A program made the translations under genes and the position numbers. Below are positions 46,599-59,761 of a DNA stretch of 64,000 nucleotides, one piece after another; position 1 is the stretch's first letter; every line of letters starts with the position of its first letter. A model generated the notes under the pieces. The model did not search any database, was not told the DNA's origin, and saw nothing but the letters and a program-made list of their open reading frames with translations. Source of the stretch: Xylaria sp. FL1777 (taxonomy: Eukaryota; Ascomycota; Sordariomycetes; Xylariales; Xylariaceae); assembly GCA_022578965.1 (NCBI GenBank), contig MU400692.1, positions 20,798 to 84,797 on the forward strand. The letters are read 5' to 3'.

Positions 46599-48764
46599 AT
46601 GAATTCACCTATACTTAACGAGAACTCTCGGCTTCTTTCGCCGCCGAGGCAACGAAGTGGAAAAGAGCGGAAAGACCCGTCGATTACACCTAGGAAGTTT
46701 AAGCGGTTCTTCACGCCTCGATCAAGAGTCCCTTCGCAGCTCAGTCCGGCACGCAAGGCGCTTCGGGACCTCGGAGCGTCCATCGTCAATCAGCGATATC
46801 AGACCCCGGCTCCGTCGAGCCCGCTAAAGCCTCTCTTTGAAGAGGAACCCCAGGATGAGGAGCCCGAGTTTTTGCATGGCAGACTATCTAAGCGAAGGAA
46901 GATACAACACACCCCCGAATCGTCGCCAATTCGACCTCCGCCAGTTGGAGTCTCCCATAGCTTCGAAGCAGGCCTTCTTAGCCCCATACGATCCCTCAGT
47001 TCTAGCCAGGAAATATGTGAATCAGAGGACGAGTACAGTGACGATGACATGCCGACGCCATCATACCCACCAAAGCAGCTGCTTCCTCTCCCTAGCCGCG
47101 GCGTAGCTGGCCAGCTTGCACAGCGGGAGCTTGGGGGTCTTCCCCGGGCTGGACATGCTTATATGTCGTATCCCGCCGCCGACTGGAGAATCGATACCGC
47201 CAATTTCTATAGTCGCCCGGATGATGTTCATACCTGCGTCAGTCATGAAGGGCCAGGGCAATGCATTCCATTCTGCACAGCTACATGTCACCGAAGCGGT
47301 ATTACTGCAGTTGGAGATGAAGAAGGTCGCGTACGGCTCCTCGATTCCTCGAGCAATTCATCCGAACCTTTCAGCAGCATTCACCTATCGTTTACGGCAC
47401 ACACCAATGCCATTATTGACCTTCACTTCTCTAATGATGATTACTTGCTCGCCACTGCATCAGGGGATCAGACCGGCCAGGTCATTGATATGATGACGCA
47501 ATCACCTGTCGCTTACCTTGGGCAGCACACGGCTTCACTCAAACAGATCCGCTTCCAACCAGGTCAATCAAACAGCAGCGTTCTGGCCACATCCTCTCGT
47601 GACGGCAGTGTCCAGATTTGGGATTTGCGGTGCAGTCGTCCAGTACAGGACTTTCAAACATCGGAATCCCGGAACACAAATCTATGTTTCCGCCCACCTC
47701 CACCAAAACGTGGTTGCGCTATCAACAGTTTCTACCATGCTCATGCACGTACATCACGGCAGCTTCGGCAATCTACGTCGGCAGGCCCCGGTGATACTCC
47801 TTCTCGTCGCGAGATACCAAGCCGCTCAAATGACGTGTCTGTGACCACGCTACAGTTCCTACCTGCAGGACAAGAGCACCTCCTGCTGACGGCATGTGAA
47901 GCGGATGCGTCCATCAAGTTGTGGGACATCCGGTCTATCCACTCATCACGGAATAAAGTTCCTTCGCCCCTATCTGCAACTGCTCCTCCAGAGTCACACA
48001 CCCACTGGCGACCATTTGGTATCTCTTCTCTCGCGCTTGGTACAGATGCCTCCAGGTTATACGCATTGTGTAAAGATAACACTGTCTATGCATACTCAAC
48101 AGCTCATTTAATTTTGGGCCACGCACCCGAACTCTCTTGCCGGAACGGAGAGCCACCTAGGCGAAGACATAATGCCGTCACACAACAGGGACTTGGTCCA
48201 TTGTATGGGTTCCGTCATCCCTCATTTCATGCAACAAGCTTTTACATCAAATGTGCGGTCCGGCCCGCACGGGATGGCAGGAGTGAACTGCTTGCAGTTG
48301 GAAGCAACGAGAGTTGTGCAGTACTATTCCCAACTCAGGAGCGATATTTCCAGGATGAGCTCTCGGGTATGATGAGCAACATGAGTCTTGACAACTCAAC
48401 AATCGCTACAACAGCGGGCCCTACGTCGTCGACGAGCGCCAAGAGATCGGCGACCGGCGTTCGACGACCACTGTTCCGCACAAACAGCTCAACGAATCTC
48501 TCTGCGCGTAAGGATAATATCCCTATCATTCGCATGGGCACCCCATTGGTGCGTGGACACGAGCGCGAGGTCGGCTCTGCCTCATGGACGAATGAGGGGA
48601 AACTGGTCACCGTAGGCGATGATTACTTGATAAGGTGCTGGAGCGAGGACCGCGAGCAAGCAGCGGACTTACGCACTGGCGGCGAGACGGGCGGCAGACG
48701 TTGGGCGTGCGGTTGGGCCGAGACCGGAGACGATTGGGACATTCTCGACGACGAAGAGGACTAA
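46599..48764 (+). CDS. cdt2: WD40 protein, Cdt2-like substrate receptor of CRL4 ubiquitin ligase
   Basis: A single exon of 721 residues. The first ~190 residues are disordered, basic and Ser/Pro-rich with many SP/TP sites, which suggests CDK regulation. The WD40 propeller follows: GITAVGDEEGRVRLLD, AHTNAIIDLHFSNDDYLLAT with ASGDQTG, HTASLKQIRF with SSRDGSVQIWDLRC, then LLLTACEADASIKLWDIRS, and a final GHEREVGSASWTNEGKLVTV with IRCWSED. The pair of WD-x-R dipeptides (WDLR, WDIR) is the DDB1-binding signature of DCAF receptors. The layout of AHTNAIIDL and SGDQT resembles Cdt2/DTL, which marks Cdt1 and Spd1/p21-type proteins for destruction on PCNA in S phase. I am sure of the WD40 fold and fairly sure of the Cdt2 call. 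Confidence 0.8.
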   Translation: MNSPILNENSRLLSPPRQRSGKERKDPSITPRKFKRFFTPRSRVPSQLSPARKALRDLGASIVNQRYQTPAPSSPLKPLFEEEPQDEEPEFLHGRLSKRRKIQHTPESSPIRPPPVGVSHSFEAGLLSPIRSLSSSQEICESEDEYSDDDMPTPSYPPKQLLPLPSRGVAGQLAQRELGGLPRAGHAYMSYPAADWRIDTANFYSRPDDVHTCVSHEGPGQCIPFCTATCHRSGITAVGDEEGRVRLLDSSSNSSEPFSSIHLSFTAHTNAIIDLHFSNDDYLLATASGDQTGQVIDMMTQSPVAYLGQHTASLKQIRFQPGQSNSSVLATSSRDGSVQIWDLRCSRPVQDFQTSESRNTNLCFRPPPPKRGCAINSFYHAHARTSRQLRQSTSAGPGDTPSRREIPSRSNDVSVTTLQFLPAGQEHLLLTACEADASIKLWDIRSIHSSRNKVPSPLSATAPPESHTHWRPFGISSLALGTDASRLYALCKDNTVYAYSTAHLILGHAPELSCRNGEPPRRRHNAVTQQGLGPLYGFRHPSFHATSFYIKCAVRPARDGRSELLAVGSNESCAVLFPTQERYFQDELSGMMSNMSLDNSTIATTAGPTSSTSAKRSATGVRRPLFRTNSSTNLSARKDNIPIIRMGTPLVRGHEREVGSASWTNEGKLVTVGDDYLIRCWSEDREQAADLRTGGETGGRRWACGWAETGDDWDILDDEED

Positions 48765-50189
48765 GCTCTCTGTCAAACATCGAAAACGAGAAACTAGACA
48801 TGAAAATAGTAGAGGAACAGGTTGTGTCGGCCAGGGGGTGAATTTCCCCTTTCCAAATATTGTGGTTGATTTGGGAGCAAGCATTGCATGCATAAGCGTA
48901 GCGAGTCTTGCTTTTGGGTTCTGTCTGTCTATTGGCTTGTTTGAACCCCCGTTCACGAATCCTCGGGATTTAGTAGAAGATTCTCCTGTTGGCTTGAAAG
49001 CATGTGGTGGACCCGTAGAAGACGGGTTGAAGATGGCAAGGCGCAAGGGATAAATGGCGAACGTGAGCGTGCATGAGATTATGTAGTAGCACTATACCCC
49101 CCAATTTAAGTTTGTGATTTTATCGTACATCACTTCTTCTACCCATCTATCACGACGTGAAAGACGTGTCTGCTAATCTACATGATTATATTATATGTTC
49201 TATGCACCATGGGGATGCATGTCATATCATATCATATCATTAATAGTCGGGTTTGCTCGATATATTTATATTGGTACATGAATACTTAATTACCTATGTC
49301 GGGATTATTATATGGTTGAAGATAGGCAGCGGTGTCCGCGGAAGGCTTCGTCACTACGTGTGTAGCCTAGCCTCCTTCTTTCTGTTCTAAACGTAAATGC
49401 ATCCATCCCATCTGGCAGCCCACGTGGTTATTAATCAACGTAAAAAAAGAATAGAATCTTTTATGTCAAGCGTCCTATCTCGAGATTCATCTTTCCCATC
49501 AGCCGGCTAGTAAGTGGGTGATGAATGTACGAATAGGCAGCATAAGACCCCGCAAATGGGAAGAGACGAGGAGGGCTGATAAATACATGGGAATCACGAC
49601 CCAAGTGTGCCGTCCCTCTCTTCGTGACTGATTTCGTAGGCCTCTCTCCTCGCCCCTCAATAATTCCATACGCGCGATGTGTGAGATGATTGATTATGAT
49701 CGAGGCTTAGATGGGTATCATCGATTATGTAGAGCGTAGTGTAAGTAGGTGAATGCGATTGTCGAGGGGGAGAATATTGCCGAGAAGAGGCATCCGCTGA
49801 TGTTTCTAGTTTCTCGAACCGAAGCAAATATTAACCAGATTTCTGAATCCCTTTGGAGAGACTAAGGTGTTGTTTGTAAGCCAAGCGCTATGCAAGACCA
49901 CGATCTATGCCTGGCCGAGGAACTCCATTTATGCAAGACGAGTGAAGATGTATTTATTATATTGTATTGGAGAGGCGGAAAGTGCGCCTTGGATGAGCTC
50001 TACACATTGTCCTCGTGGCTCGTAGAAGGAGCATCAATGGCTGGTTCTCGATTGTAGAGTCGAGCACGAGGCATGAGTTCTAAGGTAAGTACTTTCTGCG
50101 TGGAGCCGGGCATAGCGGACAGCTAGAAAGTCTTAGCCTGAGAGAGCACTGTCGTAAATGTTGGTTTTGGGTGGTGTCAAATCAAATCT
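48765..50189. other. Intergenic, no gene seen
   Basis: About 1.4 kb between convergent genes. An ATATC pentanucleotide repeat (about 49223-49240) is the only structure noted. Confidence 0.55.
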
Positions 50190-51146
50190 TCATATGAAGT
50201 TCTCCATGCCAGGAGCGGGGATAGCAGCAGGACCAGCCATAGTGACAGCATCTGCCTTCGAAGTGGCTGAAGGGACTGTGTTTGGTCCGCTGCTTCGGAG
50301 CTGATCGCTCGATTCTAGGCCTCGCTTCATCATCTTTCCTAGAACAGTGACAAGATCACAGGCATCGTGAAACATGTCGTCATCCATGCCCTCCGAGGCG
50401 TCGTAGACTTCTGCAATTGTGTCCTTTGCTAATTTCCTACTTCCTTCCTCATCGTGTAAGCACTCATAAAGAAATGCCGCGTACTCGGTCTTGACAGATA
50501 GCCGTAAAGAGTGCGAGCCCCATAAAAGATTATCGGCGAGGGCTATGGCTTGCTTGAAGTATTCATGGGCCGTGGGTCTATAGTCTACCGACGGGAGCAG
50601 AAATGCCCCTGCCGGTTCGGGAATCCTTGGTCCAAAGCCTGGTGGAGGTCCTACCGGGCCACCCTCTATCGGGTGCGTCGGTTGCACAGATGACCGCCCT
50701 GTTTCAGAGACAGCGTCGCTCCTGTCGACCCCTTTACCCTTGTCAAGTCGTGGTATCGGTGGAATGCCTGGAATTGGGGTATTGATGCCAATCGTAGATA
50801 TGGAGGGGTTATTGTGAAAAAGTACGAATACGTGGTAAAACGAGGCTCGGAGTTTAAATGCAAGCACTTTGAGCTCGCCGTGGTCTCCTACCATCGGTAG
50901 TACGTACTGCTCGAGCATAATTAAGCCTTCTCGCGAAAGCCAGATGATATGGAAATATAAGTCGAGCGTCTGTGCTGACCGAGAAGTGTCTAGTTTGCGC
51001 TGCTTCCGTGCTTTTGCTGTCTGTTCCGCCAAGTTGATATACAGACCTAAGATCTTGAACAGCATAGAGGCGAGTAGGGCATTGTTAGGCTCAACTTGTT
51101 TTGCCAAATTTCCGAGGAATTTCCGATCTACCTCAGAAGAAGCCAT
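50190..51146 (-). CDS. Divergent 14-3-3-like protein
   Basis: A single exon of 318 residues. The N-terminal half is alpha-helical (NALLASMLFKILGLYINLAE, then LYFHIIWLSREGLIMLEQYV and ELKVLAFKLRASFYHVFVLF). A Pro/Gly-rich linker interrupts the helices at about 122-190. The C-terminal helices (HEYFKQAIALADNLLWGSHS, LRLSVKTEYAAFLYECLHDE, RKLAKDTIAEVYDASEGMDD) follow the spacing of 14-3-3 helices 7-9. Classical 14-3-3 proteins are about 250 residues and lack the linker, and the canonical RxxK phosphopeptide pocket is not clear here. It is therefore a fungal 14-3-3-like paralog with an uncertain ligand, not the main 14-3-3. Confidence 0.75.
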   Translation of the reverse strand: MASSEVDRKFLGNLAKQVEPNNALLASMLFKILGLYINLAEQTAKARKQRKLDTSRSAQTLDLYFHIIWLSREGLIMLEQYVLPMVGDHGELKVLAFKLRASFYHVFVLFHNNPSISTIGINTPIPGIPPIPRLDKGKGVDRSDAVSETGRSSVQPTHPIEGGPVGPPPGFGPRIPEPAGAFLLPSVDYRPTAHEYFKQAIALADNLLWGSHSLRLSVKTEYAAFLYECLHDEEGSRKLAKDTIAEVYDASEGMDDDMFHDACDLVTVLGKMMKRGLESSDQLRSSGPNTVPSATSKADAVTMAGPAAIPAPGMENFI

Positions 51147-54100
51147 TGAGAATATCTAGTCTAGATGTCACTATCAGTCCCCAGAGTGCTTAAGAATAAG
51201 GTTGAACTGGACTCAGGTTTTGTTGCCAAGGGTAAAGAAGACTGGTCATAAGAACAAGATCCGCATTTTTGAAGTTACCGATGACATTTTGAGCCCGAGA
51301 TAAACAAGATAATGTGAGGCAGGAATAAACGTGGAGCGGGTGAACGGAAGTCAATGCAACAATACGTGAGACAATGTCAATCTCATCCCGGAAGAAACAT
51401 ACCTAACCAGAGTGAAAGATCTTGTCCACCAGCGTCAAGCCAATACCGCCAGCTTCTCGGCAAATATCCTGCGACGCAGGTCTAGTATTGGAAATACAAG
51501 TAGAGCCTAGACTGAATCTGCTATTTTCTCGAGGCGAAATAATGAGACAAGCTGAATGTCACGCAATGGGAAGATGATGCGCGGGTCTATGAGTGAAGTG
51601 ATAATGAAGCAAGACAGATGTGTCTAGCCCCAAGCGAAATATGGGTGACTGAGTCCCACAAGGAGCGCGTCTGATCATGTACACAGATGCTACTGGTGAT
51701 AGACAGACTCGTCACGTCGAGGGGTGCTTGTAATTATACCAGACCCTTCAAAGGCAATAATGTGATGAAAGTGAAGGCTCGACTAACGCCACAAATGACA
51801 GATGTGTTAAGATCGAGCAATATTAAACATTCGAAATTACAAGCGCACTAGGATCACACAAGTTAGTTAGTTGTACATGTTATTAGGGCAATACCGCAAC
51901 GACGCGTCAACACCACTTACTGTTTGGGACGTACTAACCAATATGATACAATGAGAGAAATACAAGTTAAATAGTCGAATTGAGGGGCCAGAATGCCAGT
52001 TTCGAGAGCAAATCAAAGGCGAGATCGTCAGCGCAAAGAGAGGGCACGGCGAGTGTGAGGTTGGGGCTGATGAAGGTGGATGAGATTCGGGGTAGAAACA
52101 CTTTTAAGATCGCGAAGCATTTCGGCGTCAGTCGTTTCGTAGAGGCGATTGATAGTGATATGATGATGGTGAGTATATATAGCAACCCCACGCCGGCGCG
52201 AGGGAGCTGCCAGGATGGAAGGCGAGAAACCTTGGACTGATCGTCGTCGAAAAGGTCGTGACGAAGCGATTTGATAAATATACGGTTCGGCAAAGGTGTG
52301 GAGTCGCCAAACACGGACCGCGTCTGCGATGCCGAGGCGTGTGCCAGACCCGCGAGGTTTTAGTTATTCTTATGCAGCGGCCTCAAAAGAGGTGCCTAGA
52401 TTGACTAAGTCTTATTCTCAGTATAGGTGAGACGTCGTGAATGTAATTGGTGTAGGAGCCATGTTCATGTTCGGATGCAGATATTGGAACGACGCGTCTC
52501 GAGAAAATAGAGAAAAAAATAAAGAAAAAATAAAATAAAATACAATTGGAAATAGGGTATGTCAGCAGGTTCAGTAGATAGTGCACGCGTATTAGATCTG
52601 TTATGTACTTATGTAGTAGTAACAGGAGTGGTATGCAGGTCTCAAGGCAGGCCGCATATGAGGCTACCTATACTAAGTAGGTATGAGGGCACAGAAGGAA
52701 TAGCAGAGAGTATGTGGATCGAGTCGGGACAAGTGAAGTGTATCTAGCCTAATCCGACGCAAACCCGGAACCACTCGCACGAGGCAAATGCACGGGACTA
52801 GCAGGCGAGGCACGACAGCAAGTCAAGGACTGCACAGCATCTGCGATGTACGGGATATAGTATAGATGGGAGAGCAGAGCAGCCAACGACGATGAAATTC
52901 ACATGAACTACAGCGAAAGATCCACCACGAGCGTCAACAACCACGAGGGAAACAAACCGAGATATGCAGGCAGTATGCGGCTAGATGGACATGCAACGCT
53001 GGAACGCTTGTTTGGGGTAATACGTAGTACTGTAGGCTTGTGGAAGTGCGCCTAATGCCGAAAGGATGACGACGGGCGAATGGGAACGGGCTGGGACGAT
53101 GCAAGCCTGCCGTAATGCAAGATGAGTTGTCCAGTTCTCAGAACTCGTGGTGGAAGAGCCTGGGGAGAGGCAGACCTCTGGGTCAGCCGCCTAGACTACC
53201 TACTTAGTGTAGAAGCCCAGGAGGCCATGCTGACGGCGAACGGGATAGGTAGACAGATGATGCTTGTCTTAGTCGGCGGCTTAGGTCTAATTTGGGACGA
53301 CTTTTTTGAAATCAACCATCTTAGTAGACCGGTTAGGCACTTACATGTAAAGCGAGTGTCAATTGGTGCGTGGGCTGAGCAAGGAAAGCGAGCGACTTGA
53401 TTTGATAAGAGTAGGTAAGTAAAGGTAAGCACCAGTGTAAAATAAAGTAAAGTAAAGTATATTAATTGAGAAGCGAGGCCAATGAAAGAAAGGAGAAGTT
53501 GGCACTTCTCTCCCTACCTACAATAGGTATCTTATAAGGGCACTCGTAGCTGACCTAGCGTAGATAGGTACCTCATAGCGACTTGGCCAGTGTATACTAC
53601 ATACCTAGGTAGGTACTAAGTAGATACTGTAGGTAGATGAGACAGCGGGCTGAGAATGACAATAAAACCGAAGCCCTGGCGTGTAAAAGAAAGAGCCCCT
53701 GATCAAACTGACCAAAACGAACCCTGGCTTTCCATTTTAAGATCGTCCTGGTCCTGCTGCGGCGAAGGCGGCCCACAGCCTCTAGTGTAGAAGCAGGGGG
53801 GCGTTTGATCCTGCTACTCGGAGCAGGTACGAATTGGGGGCATTGTGTACACTTAAGGTAATCTACGTACCGGTATATTTCTTCTGTTCTTCTTTCAACG
53901 AGGACCGTCTTTTTTGCCGATCTTCATGCTAGTGTCACGAGGGAAGTCTTCAGTTCAGACATCCAGAACAAAAGTAAAATTCCCAAGGCGAGAGTACATT
54001 GTCTTGCTTTAGTACGTAGTATACAAATTAACTTGTAGGAAGGGTCCTATAAGAATGTAGCTGGCTCCCCGAAAATAGGACTCTTCTTACTACATATACT

Positions 54101-56234
54101 GGTTCGTTATTTGGAACATTGATATTAGACGGCAAACTTAGTATAAATATAGATGTTGCTGAAAATATTTCAACCATGCTTTTCCAGGTCTAAAACCAAT
54201 ATCCACGTGTACAATAAGGTAGATTAGATAAATAAATAACTAACGGTACTGCGTAATACCTGTCGACATCATCACCTACCCAGGGCAAAGCTCCGAGCTG
54301 TTCGAGCTAAGGGAGGGTAGAACCACGCGACTGGGACTCATCATTCGCAAAAATGACCAATCAACCGAGACACGGACAAGTTCTTTTTTTTCCCAGCCAC
54401 CTAATTATTTTTTTTAAGCCAATGATGTCCAGTTACATAAGCACGATGCCGAGCAGCTGTCTTGACCGACATCGTCAGGTGGCGAAAGTCCGCCAAGAGA
54501 CGACCACTAACACGGTCTCCATTTCGACTTACACGACCTACCGGTCCGGGTGACCACCTCCACCATGATGCATCGACTCCCTAGGCCCGGCATCTAAGTG
54601 GTTGTCCCATGCCACCCGTCGAGGCGGCTTCACCGCCAGATTCTTGCTTGCTGTACATATACTCCGTACTGTATGATGATGATGTCCCTCTCCGCTGGGG
54701 AAATGGAGGGGGTGGCCGCATGCGACAAGGCCAACCCAGCCAGCACTGGACGCGGCCGATGGATGGATGTCTTGTGTTGGTTGTGGGTTGTGCTATTGCT
54801 TGCCACCTCCTCCCGTGCTCCCACCCATACTATCTATGTACTATATCTGCTACTCTGCTATTCCGTGCTGCTGCACAGCGGACTGTGTAGGGTAGGTCGT
54901 CCAGCCCGTCTTACTGTCGACCTGGCATCTCTGAGTCCACATCCTTCACCGAAATTCCCTCTTATCTAGCCTGCTTCCCGTGCTATCATGTCAAAGCTCT
55001 ACCACAAACCCGTCTCTATTGTTTCATATATTAGAGGGCAGGAATACCCGAGTCACTTTGGTTGTCGAATCCGGGAAGTGAACTACATATACTTCCGCCG
55101 GGATACGTAGCCGAGCAATCTTGTTAAGCTCCTACTGCGTAGATAGATATATAGATAGTACTGTGTGTAGATGCTCCCCATGTAGGGTCCAGCGTCATCA
55201 CGTGAAAGCCGATACGTCAGCAGATCTCATACCTCTATTAGGACGACCTACACCAAAGTCCCGGAATAATGAATGTAGCGTGTTCAGTTCACTCTCGATT
55301 TATCTAGCTGTAGAATTGGCCAGACAAAATATAACAGACGTAATCCCACCAGAATCCAAAGAAGGCTCTTACTTAGCCAACCGGGTAGCTAAGGGACTAA
55401 TCACTTGAGACAATAGATCAGACCAAAAAATACATAGATCTAAACTCACCGTATCTTCAAAATGACTTATAACTAGCAACTGCCGATATATGCCGGAACG
55501 AAGCACAGACCTTTTGATCATACTTACACTTATGTCTATGTTCCGAGATTCTTCTAGGATGCAAGCAGGGTTGATACCTCAGTGCTTAAGTATCATTCGT
55601 TACCATCTTAATGACTATGTGACGATTTGAACGCATTCTCACCTTGGAAAAAACGCAATAAATAAATAACCTCTCACCACCAATACTATATACAGTACGA
55701 GACGTTGAAAAGCGTGTCCCATTCGTGGGGTAGGAAGAAAAGAGGTACATATCCCCTAATTCGCTATTCACAATGCTTCAATGAACCGCACATAATCAAA
55801 TCCAAAAGGGATATTTTCATTTCAGCAAAACTGCCATCCTATCACTAAGGGTGGGCTGCATAGTTATGAGGGTCACCGCCCCTTCTTTCCTGTCCTCCGT
55901 CGTCCTCCATTATCCCCCTGTCCTCCTGGGTATGTCCTGGATCCGAAAAAATAGGATATTGCGACCCACGAGCGCCTGTTTTCCTTGCCTTATAAATAGC
56001 CCTACCTATCAACCAGCCGTCCATATAGATGCTATGTATATGTAGATGAAAATATGCCCTAAGTCCAAGTCCTTTCTCTCCCGCATCGTCAATATTAAGG
56101 ACTCCGAAGTGACCTTTGTAGAATGCTATCGTCATATCTCATATACGCGCACCGATTTTCCAGGTCCCATTCGACAAACATAAAAAAGTATGTACAAAGA
56201 ATGTGATTATTTTTTTTCAATGTAAAGCTGCCGG
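51147..56234. other. Gene-poor region, about 5.1 kb
   Basis: No supported gene. Short open frames occur on both strands, none with recognisable motifs. The left part may be a long leader or promoter of the 14-3-3-like gene. An exact TACCTAGGTA lies at 53602-53611, and poly-T and poly-A runs are frequent around 52510-52545 and 54380-54415. Confidence 0.5.
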
Positions 56235-59200
56235 CTAGCAGCACTTAAAAGGGGCTGTGGGTCTAGTCCGGAGAGACGAAGGTCCCTTACGCCTTCGACT
56301 GCTCACAGCCGGCACGCCGCTGCCGGGCCCCGTGACATCCTCAGTTTCAAACCGTTCCTGGCCGACGGTAATGACTTTGATGACGTTACTAAGCCCGACG
56401 ACAATGCTAGAGCTGCCACAATTAGCCATAGGGCCCAGGTGTGTCACAAAAAGGTGACCGTCATCTTCAGCATCAACGCAGAGTGGCGCCGTCTCCCACG
56501 TATCTTGCTTTCCCCCAAAGTGTGAGAACATCCAGACCTCCCAGTCGTCATGAGCTTGTTGCGACGGAACTACCGGGTGATGGGCGTGATGGCGATTCCT
56601 GAGTCCACCGGATTGTAATGACGGTGGCGCGTAACTATGGGTATGGGTATGGGGGTTTGTGAAATGCTTTTGTGGGATTTTCTTTCTGACACCCACCATG
56701 ATACCAGAGGGTAGGGCTAGCCAGACGCCGGGGTTCTTGATGATACGCCGTGTTTCTTTGGCTCGTCTCCATGGACAACAGGTTTTCCGTGAGGGCGACT
56801 CTGGGTCACAGAAACATAGAGACTCATCTTCGTTCTGCGGGCTGTACGTTTGCACAACTAGATCACGAGTGTACGCGTTAAGATACGCAATGGTAAAGCT
56901 CCACAAGGCCACAGAACCGCATCGCATACGTCTAGGTCTTGAGTGGAAAGCTTTGAGACTTTTCGGTTGTATCGGATCCACTTTGAATGTGTAGATGGCT
57001 CTGTGAGTTTGGGAATCCACTAGATCCACTGTCTGAGATCGAATAATAAGGAAGAAACTCAATTCTGGTAGTGCCTGAATTGAGATAAATTCTCGCTCTT
57101 TGATAGACAGATGTGGGCTAACGTTGATGGCACTCGATACCCAGTCGTACCCTTCTTGGGTTATGAGATGGACTTGACCTTCTCTAGTCGATGTCATAAT
57201 CTTTGGAGGAAATGCTTTTGATAATGTTAATTAATGCGAGGCTTCTAATTCGAATTATACGAGAGTACTCACCTTTCTCAGCAAGAGCATCAACCGAAGC
57301 AACAGCACTGTCTTCGGGTATTACATAGCTGCTAGACTCTCCTAGTTCTGGTCTTAGCTCAGTAATGACACCGTCACGGCGGACTAGTATCAAGGGCGGG
57401 ATAGTCGAACAATCATCGTTGCCGAAGAAGAAAACCTCAGGTTTGTGTCGGTAAGGGTCCACCTTGATCGAAGGTCCCCATTGGAGGTCGACCAGGTTCC
57501 ATAATAACACGCGGTCGACGGTAAGTAGAGCAAGCCAATGAGACTCATCTTCGATGCAAATGGCTAAAATTGGGAAGGGTATTCGAGGTGAGTTCTTTTC
57601 TGCACCCAAGACGTAATTGTAGCCGCCATCTTTAACATTCCAAACCCGAATGATACGGTCGAGGCCCACTGATACGAGATGACCAGCGGAAGAGGATGTT
57701 AGTAAGGCAACATCAAGGTGATGACCTCCATGCAAGGTTTTAACACTGAGGAGCGAATCCCGGGAAGCTTCGCCATCCTCACTTTCTGACAATTGATCCC
57801 ATAGCAAATAATTCATCAGGAGCCGCACAAGAGCGGTGACGACAAGAATCGTGACCACAAATGGAGTGAGTTGATTCCGTGCAAAATCGTAAATAGCGGG
57901 TGATAGCAGAGGCTCGTGAGCTGAGAGCATTCGGTCAGAGCCCTTGAGCACAAAGATATATGGGTCAAACACTCTAGCAGTATAACTGTAGGCAGCAGGC
58001 CTGATGATATTGATGACCTCGCGAGCAGTCTCGTGATCTTGTAATCGAAGCCATGAAGTCGGGCTCCTCGCTTGATGGACCTCAACAAGGAGCGATGATT
58101 GACTTGAATCGACATCATCATGGTTGTTTGTGATTCGGATAAGCCTGCGAAGTATCCTGGTCACACTTTCATTCTCAAAAAAATGCCATTGCGCGATAAG
58201 AACAAAGCCGACCATAACCGCGGTGCCTGCTATCCGCGTCGACATGGCTATCTTGCCTTGAAGCATAGTATCAAGCCATGCTTGACGGGGGTGGTGATGA
58301 TGAGTATGCCGATGGGTCCGGATGGAGGCTTTGGCAAGGGCATCACTAAGCTCGGTTCGCCGTACATCAACGCTGAGTACGGCTAGGAAGAATGTGGACA
58401 AGTAGAAGAAATCAAAGATGATCGCGATGGCAGCAAAGGTACAAAATGCGGATACTCCCGAGGATACGACCCGTGAAAGGCCAAATAATATAAGCAGATT
58501 TTGGGCAACGCTAGCCAACGCTATAGGGGCTGTTTCCCCAAAGGCATGGCCGATCCTATTGCTCGTATTATCTTCGGAAGGGGTAAGTATGACAGCATTG
58601 ATGAGCCGAAATATATTCTCAAGACTCATAGAGAAGATGACTACCGGGTAGCCAAGTCGTGGTATTTTGGAAAGGTCGATTTTGAAAATTGCACAAATAG
58701 TGAAACTAGATATGATGGCGAGAATAATCTGCACTATAATAGTCACAATTAATCCGACTTTGGATTTGACAGCTCGTAGTTTGGACAAGCTGAAGAGGAA
58801 GTAAATGAGGACAAGTGAGTAGGCGGATCCCAGTAGAATAGCATCTACTTGAGACATGAGACGAAATTGGAATTCGTATAGTTGACTCGGTCTACCGTCA
58901 TGAGGTGTGATAACTCTCCACTTGTGTGCCATGCTGTTAGCAAGGGTTTGTACCCTTTCCTGCCAGATAGAGCCGACAGGAGAGTCTCGACGGTGGATAA
59001 GGGTGATAACTAAGGCGTCCGCAGCAACTAATTGGCGGTCCTCGAAACGTTTTCCGCTGAAGACGATCGAATGTCTCAAAGTGACATTGGCTGAGGTGGG
59101 TTGGTTCTTCCTTTGGTTTACAGTGGTAAGTATATCGTGGTCTTGCTCGATAATATCGGAGGAGCAAGACCAATATTGCAAAGGCGAGTGAAAAAACCAT

Positions 59201-59761
59201 GATTCATTGGTCAGGCCGTTAACAACATGCAAGGAATCACGCTGCTTAAACGTGAGATACTTGCTGGCTTCGGCGGGTCTTTCAAGGGTGCCAAGGGGCT
59301 GGCGCGGGTTGAAGTTGATGGTAGGGCCAAGAAGCTCATCCTGTAACTCGAGAGCTCCCAGCAAGACGTCTTTCTCGAGGGCCTGAAAATAACTTCCATG
59401 CACCCATATAGATCGCATGATGACATCGGGCTCACAAGGGGTCTTCTCATCGACGAGATGAGCGTCCGTCCAGACATGATGGGGAAGACTGGACGCGCCA
59501 TTGGTGAAATCGGTAGTATATAAGAACGGAAAGGGATATATGAGAACGGCGGCGACAGCGACAGATATCAATAAGGTGCTCAGGACGTGGCTGGCAGCAT
59601 ATCTACCGTATCGCGTGAAAGCACTGCGCAGTGGGTGGCTCGGATCTAACACGGGAGCTTCGGTGGTTCTTCATTTTACAAATGTCAACGCGGATAGATT
59701 GAGGTAACGAGATAAGGGCAACAACATACCCTCGGAACGGATAAAGGAGATACCAAATCAT
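56235..59761 (-). CDS. scp1: SREBP cleavage-activating protein (SCAP / Scp1)
   Basis: Three exons, 59761-59730, 59668-57273 and 57214-56235, encode 1135 residues. The 32-nt first exon supplies the only in-frame ATG (MIWYLLYPFRG, continuing TTEAPVLDPSHPLR); the main exon has no usable ATG and an in-frame stop lies 12 nt before its acceptor-proximal codons would begin. A first TM segment (LLISVAVAAVLIYPF) is followed by a large luminal loop. A sterol-sensing domain of several TM helices then starts at SQVDAILLGSAYSLVLIYFL and includes SKVGLIVTIIVQIILAIISS. A WD40 region follows (LVSVGLDRIIRVWNVKDGG). SCAP escorts SREBP and senses sterols in the ER/Golgi. A His-rich loop (RTHRHTHHHHPRQ) lies between TM helices. 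Confidence 0.93.
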
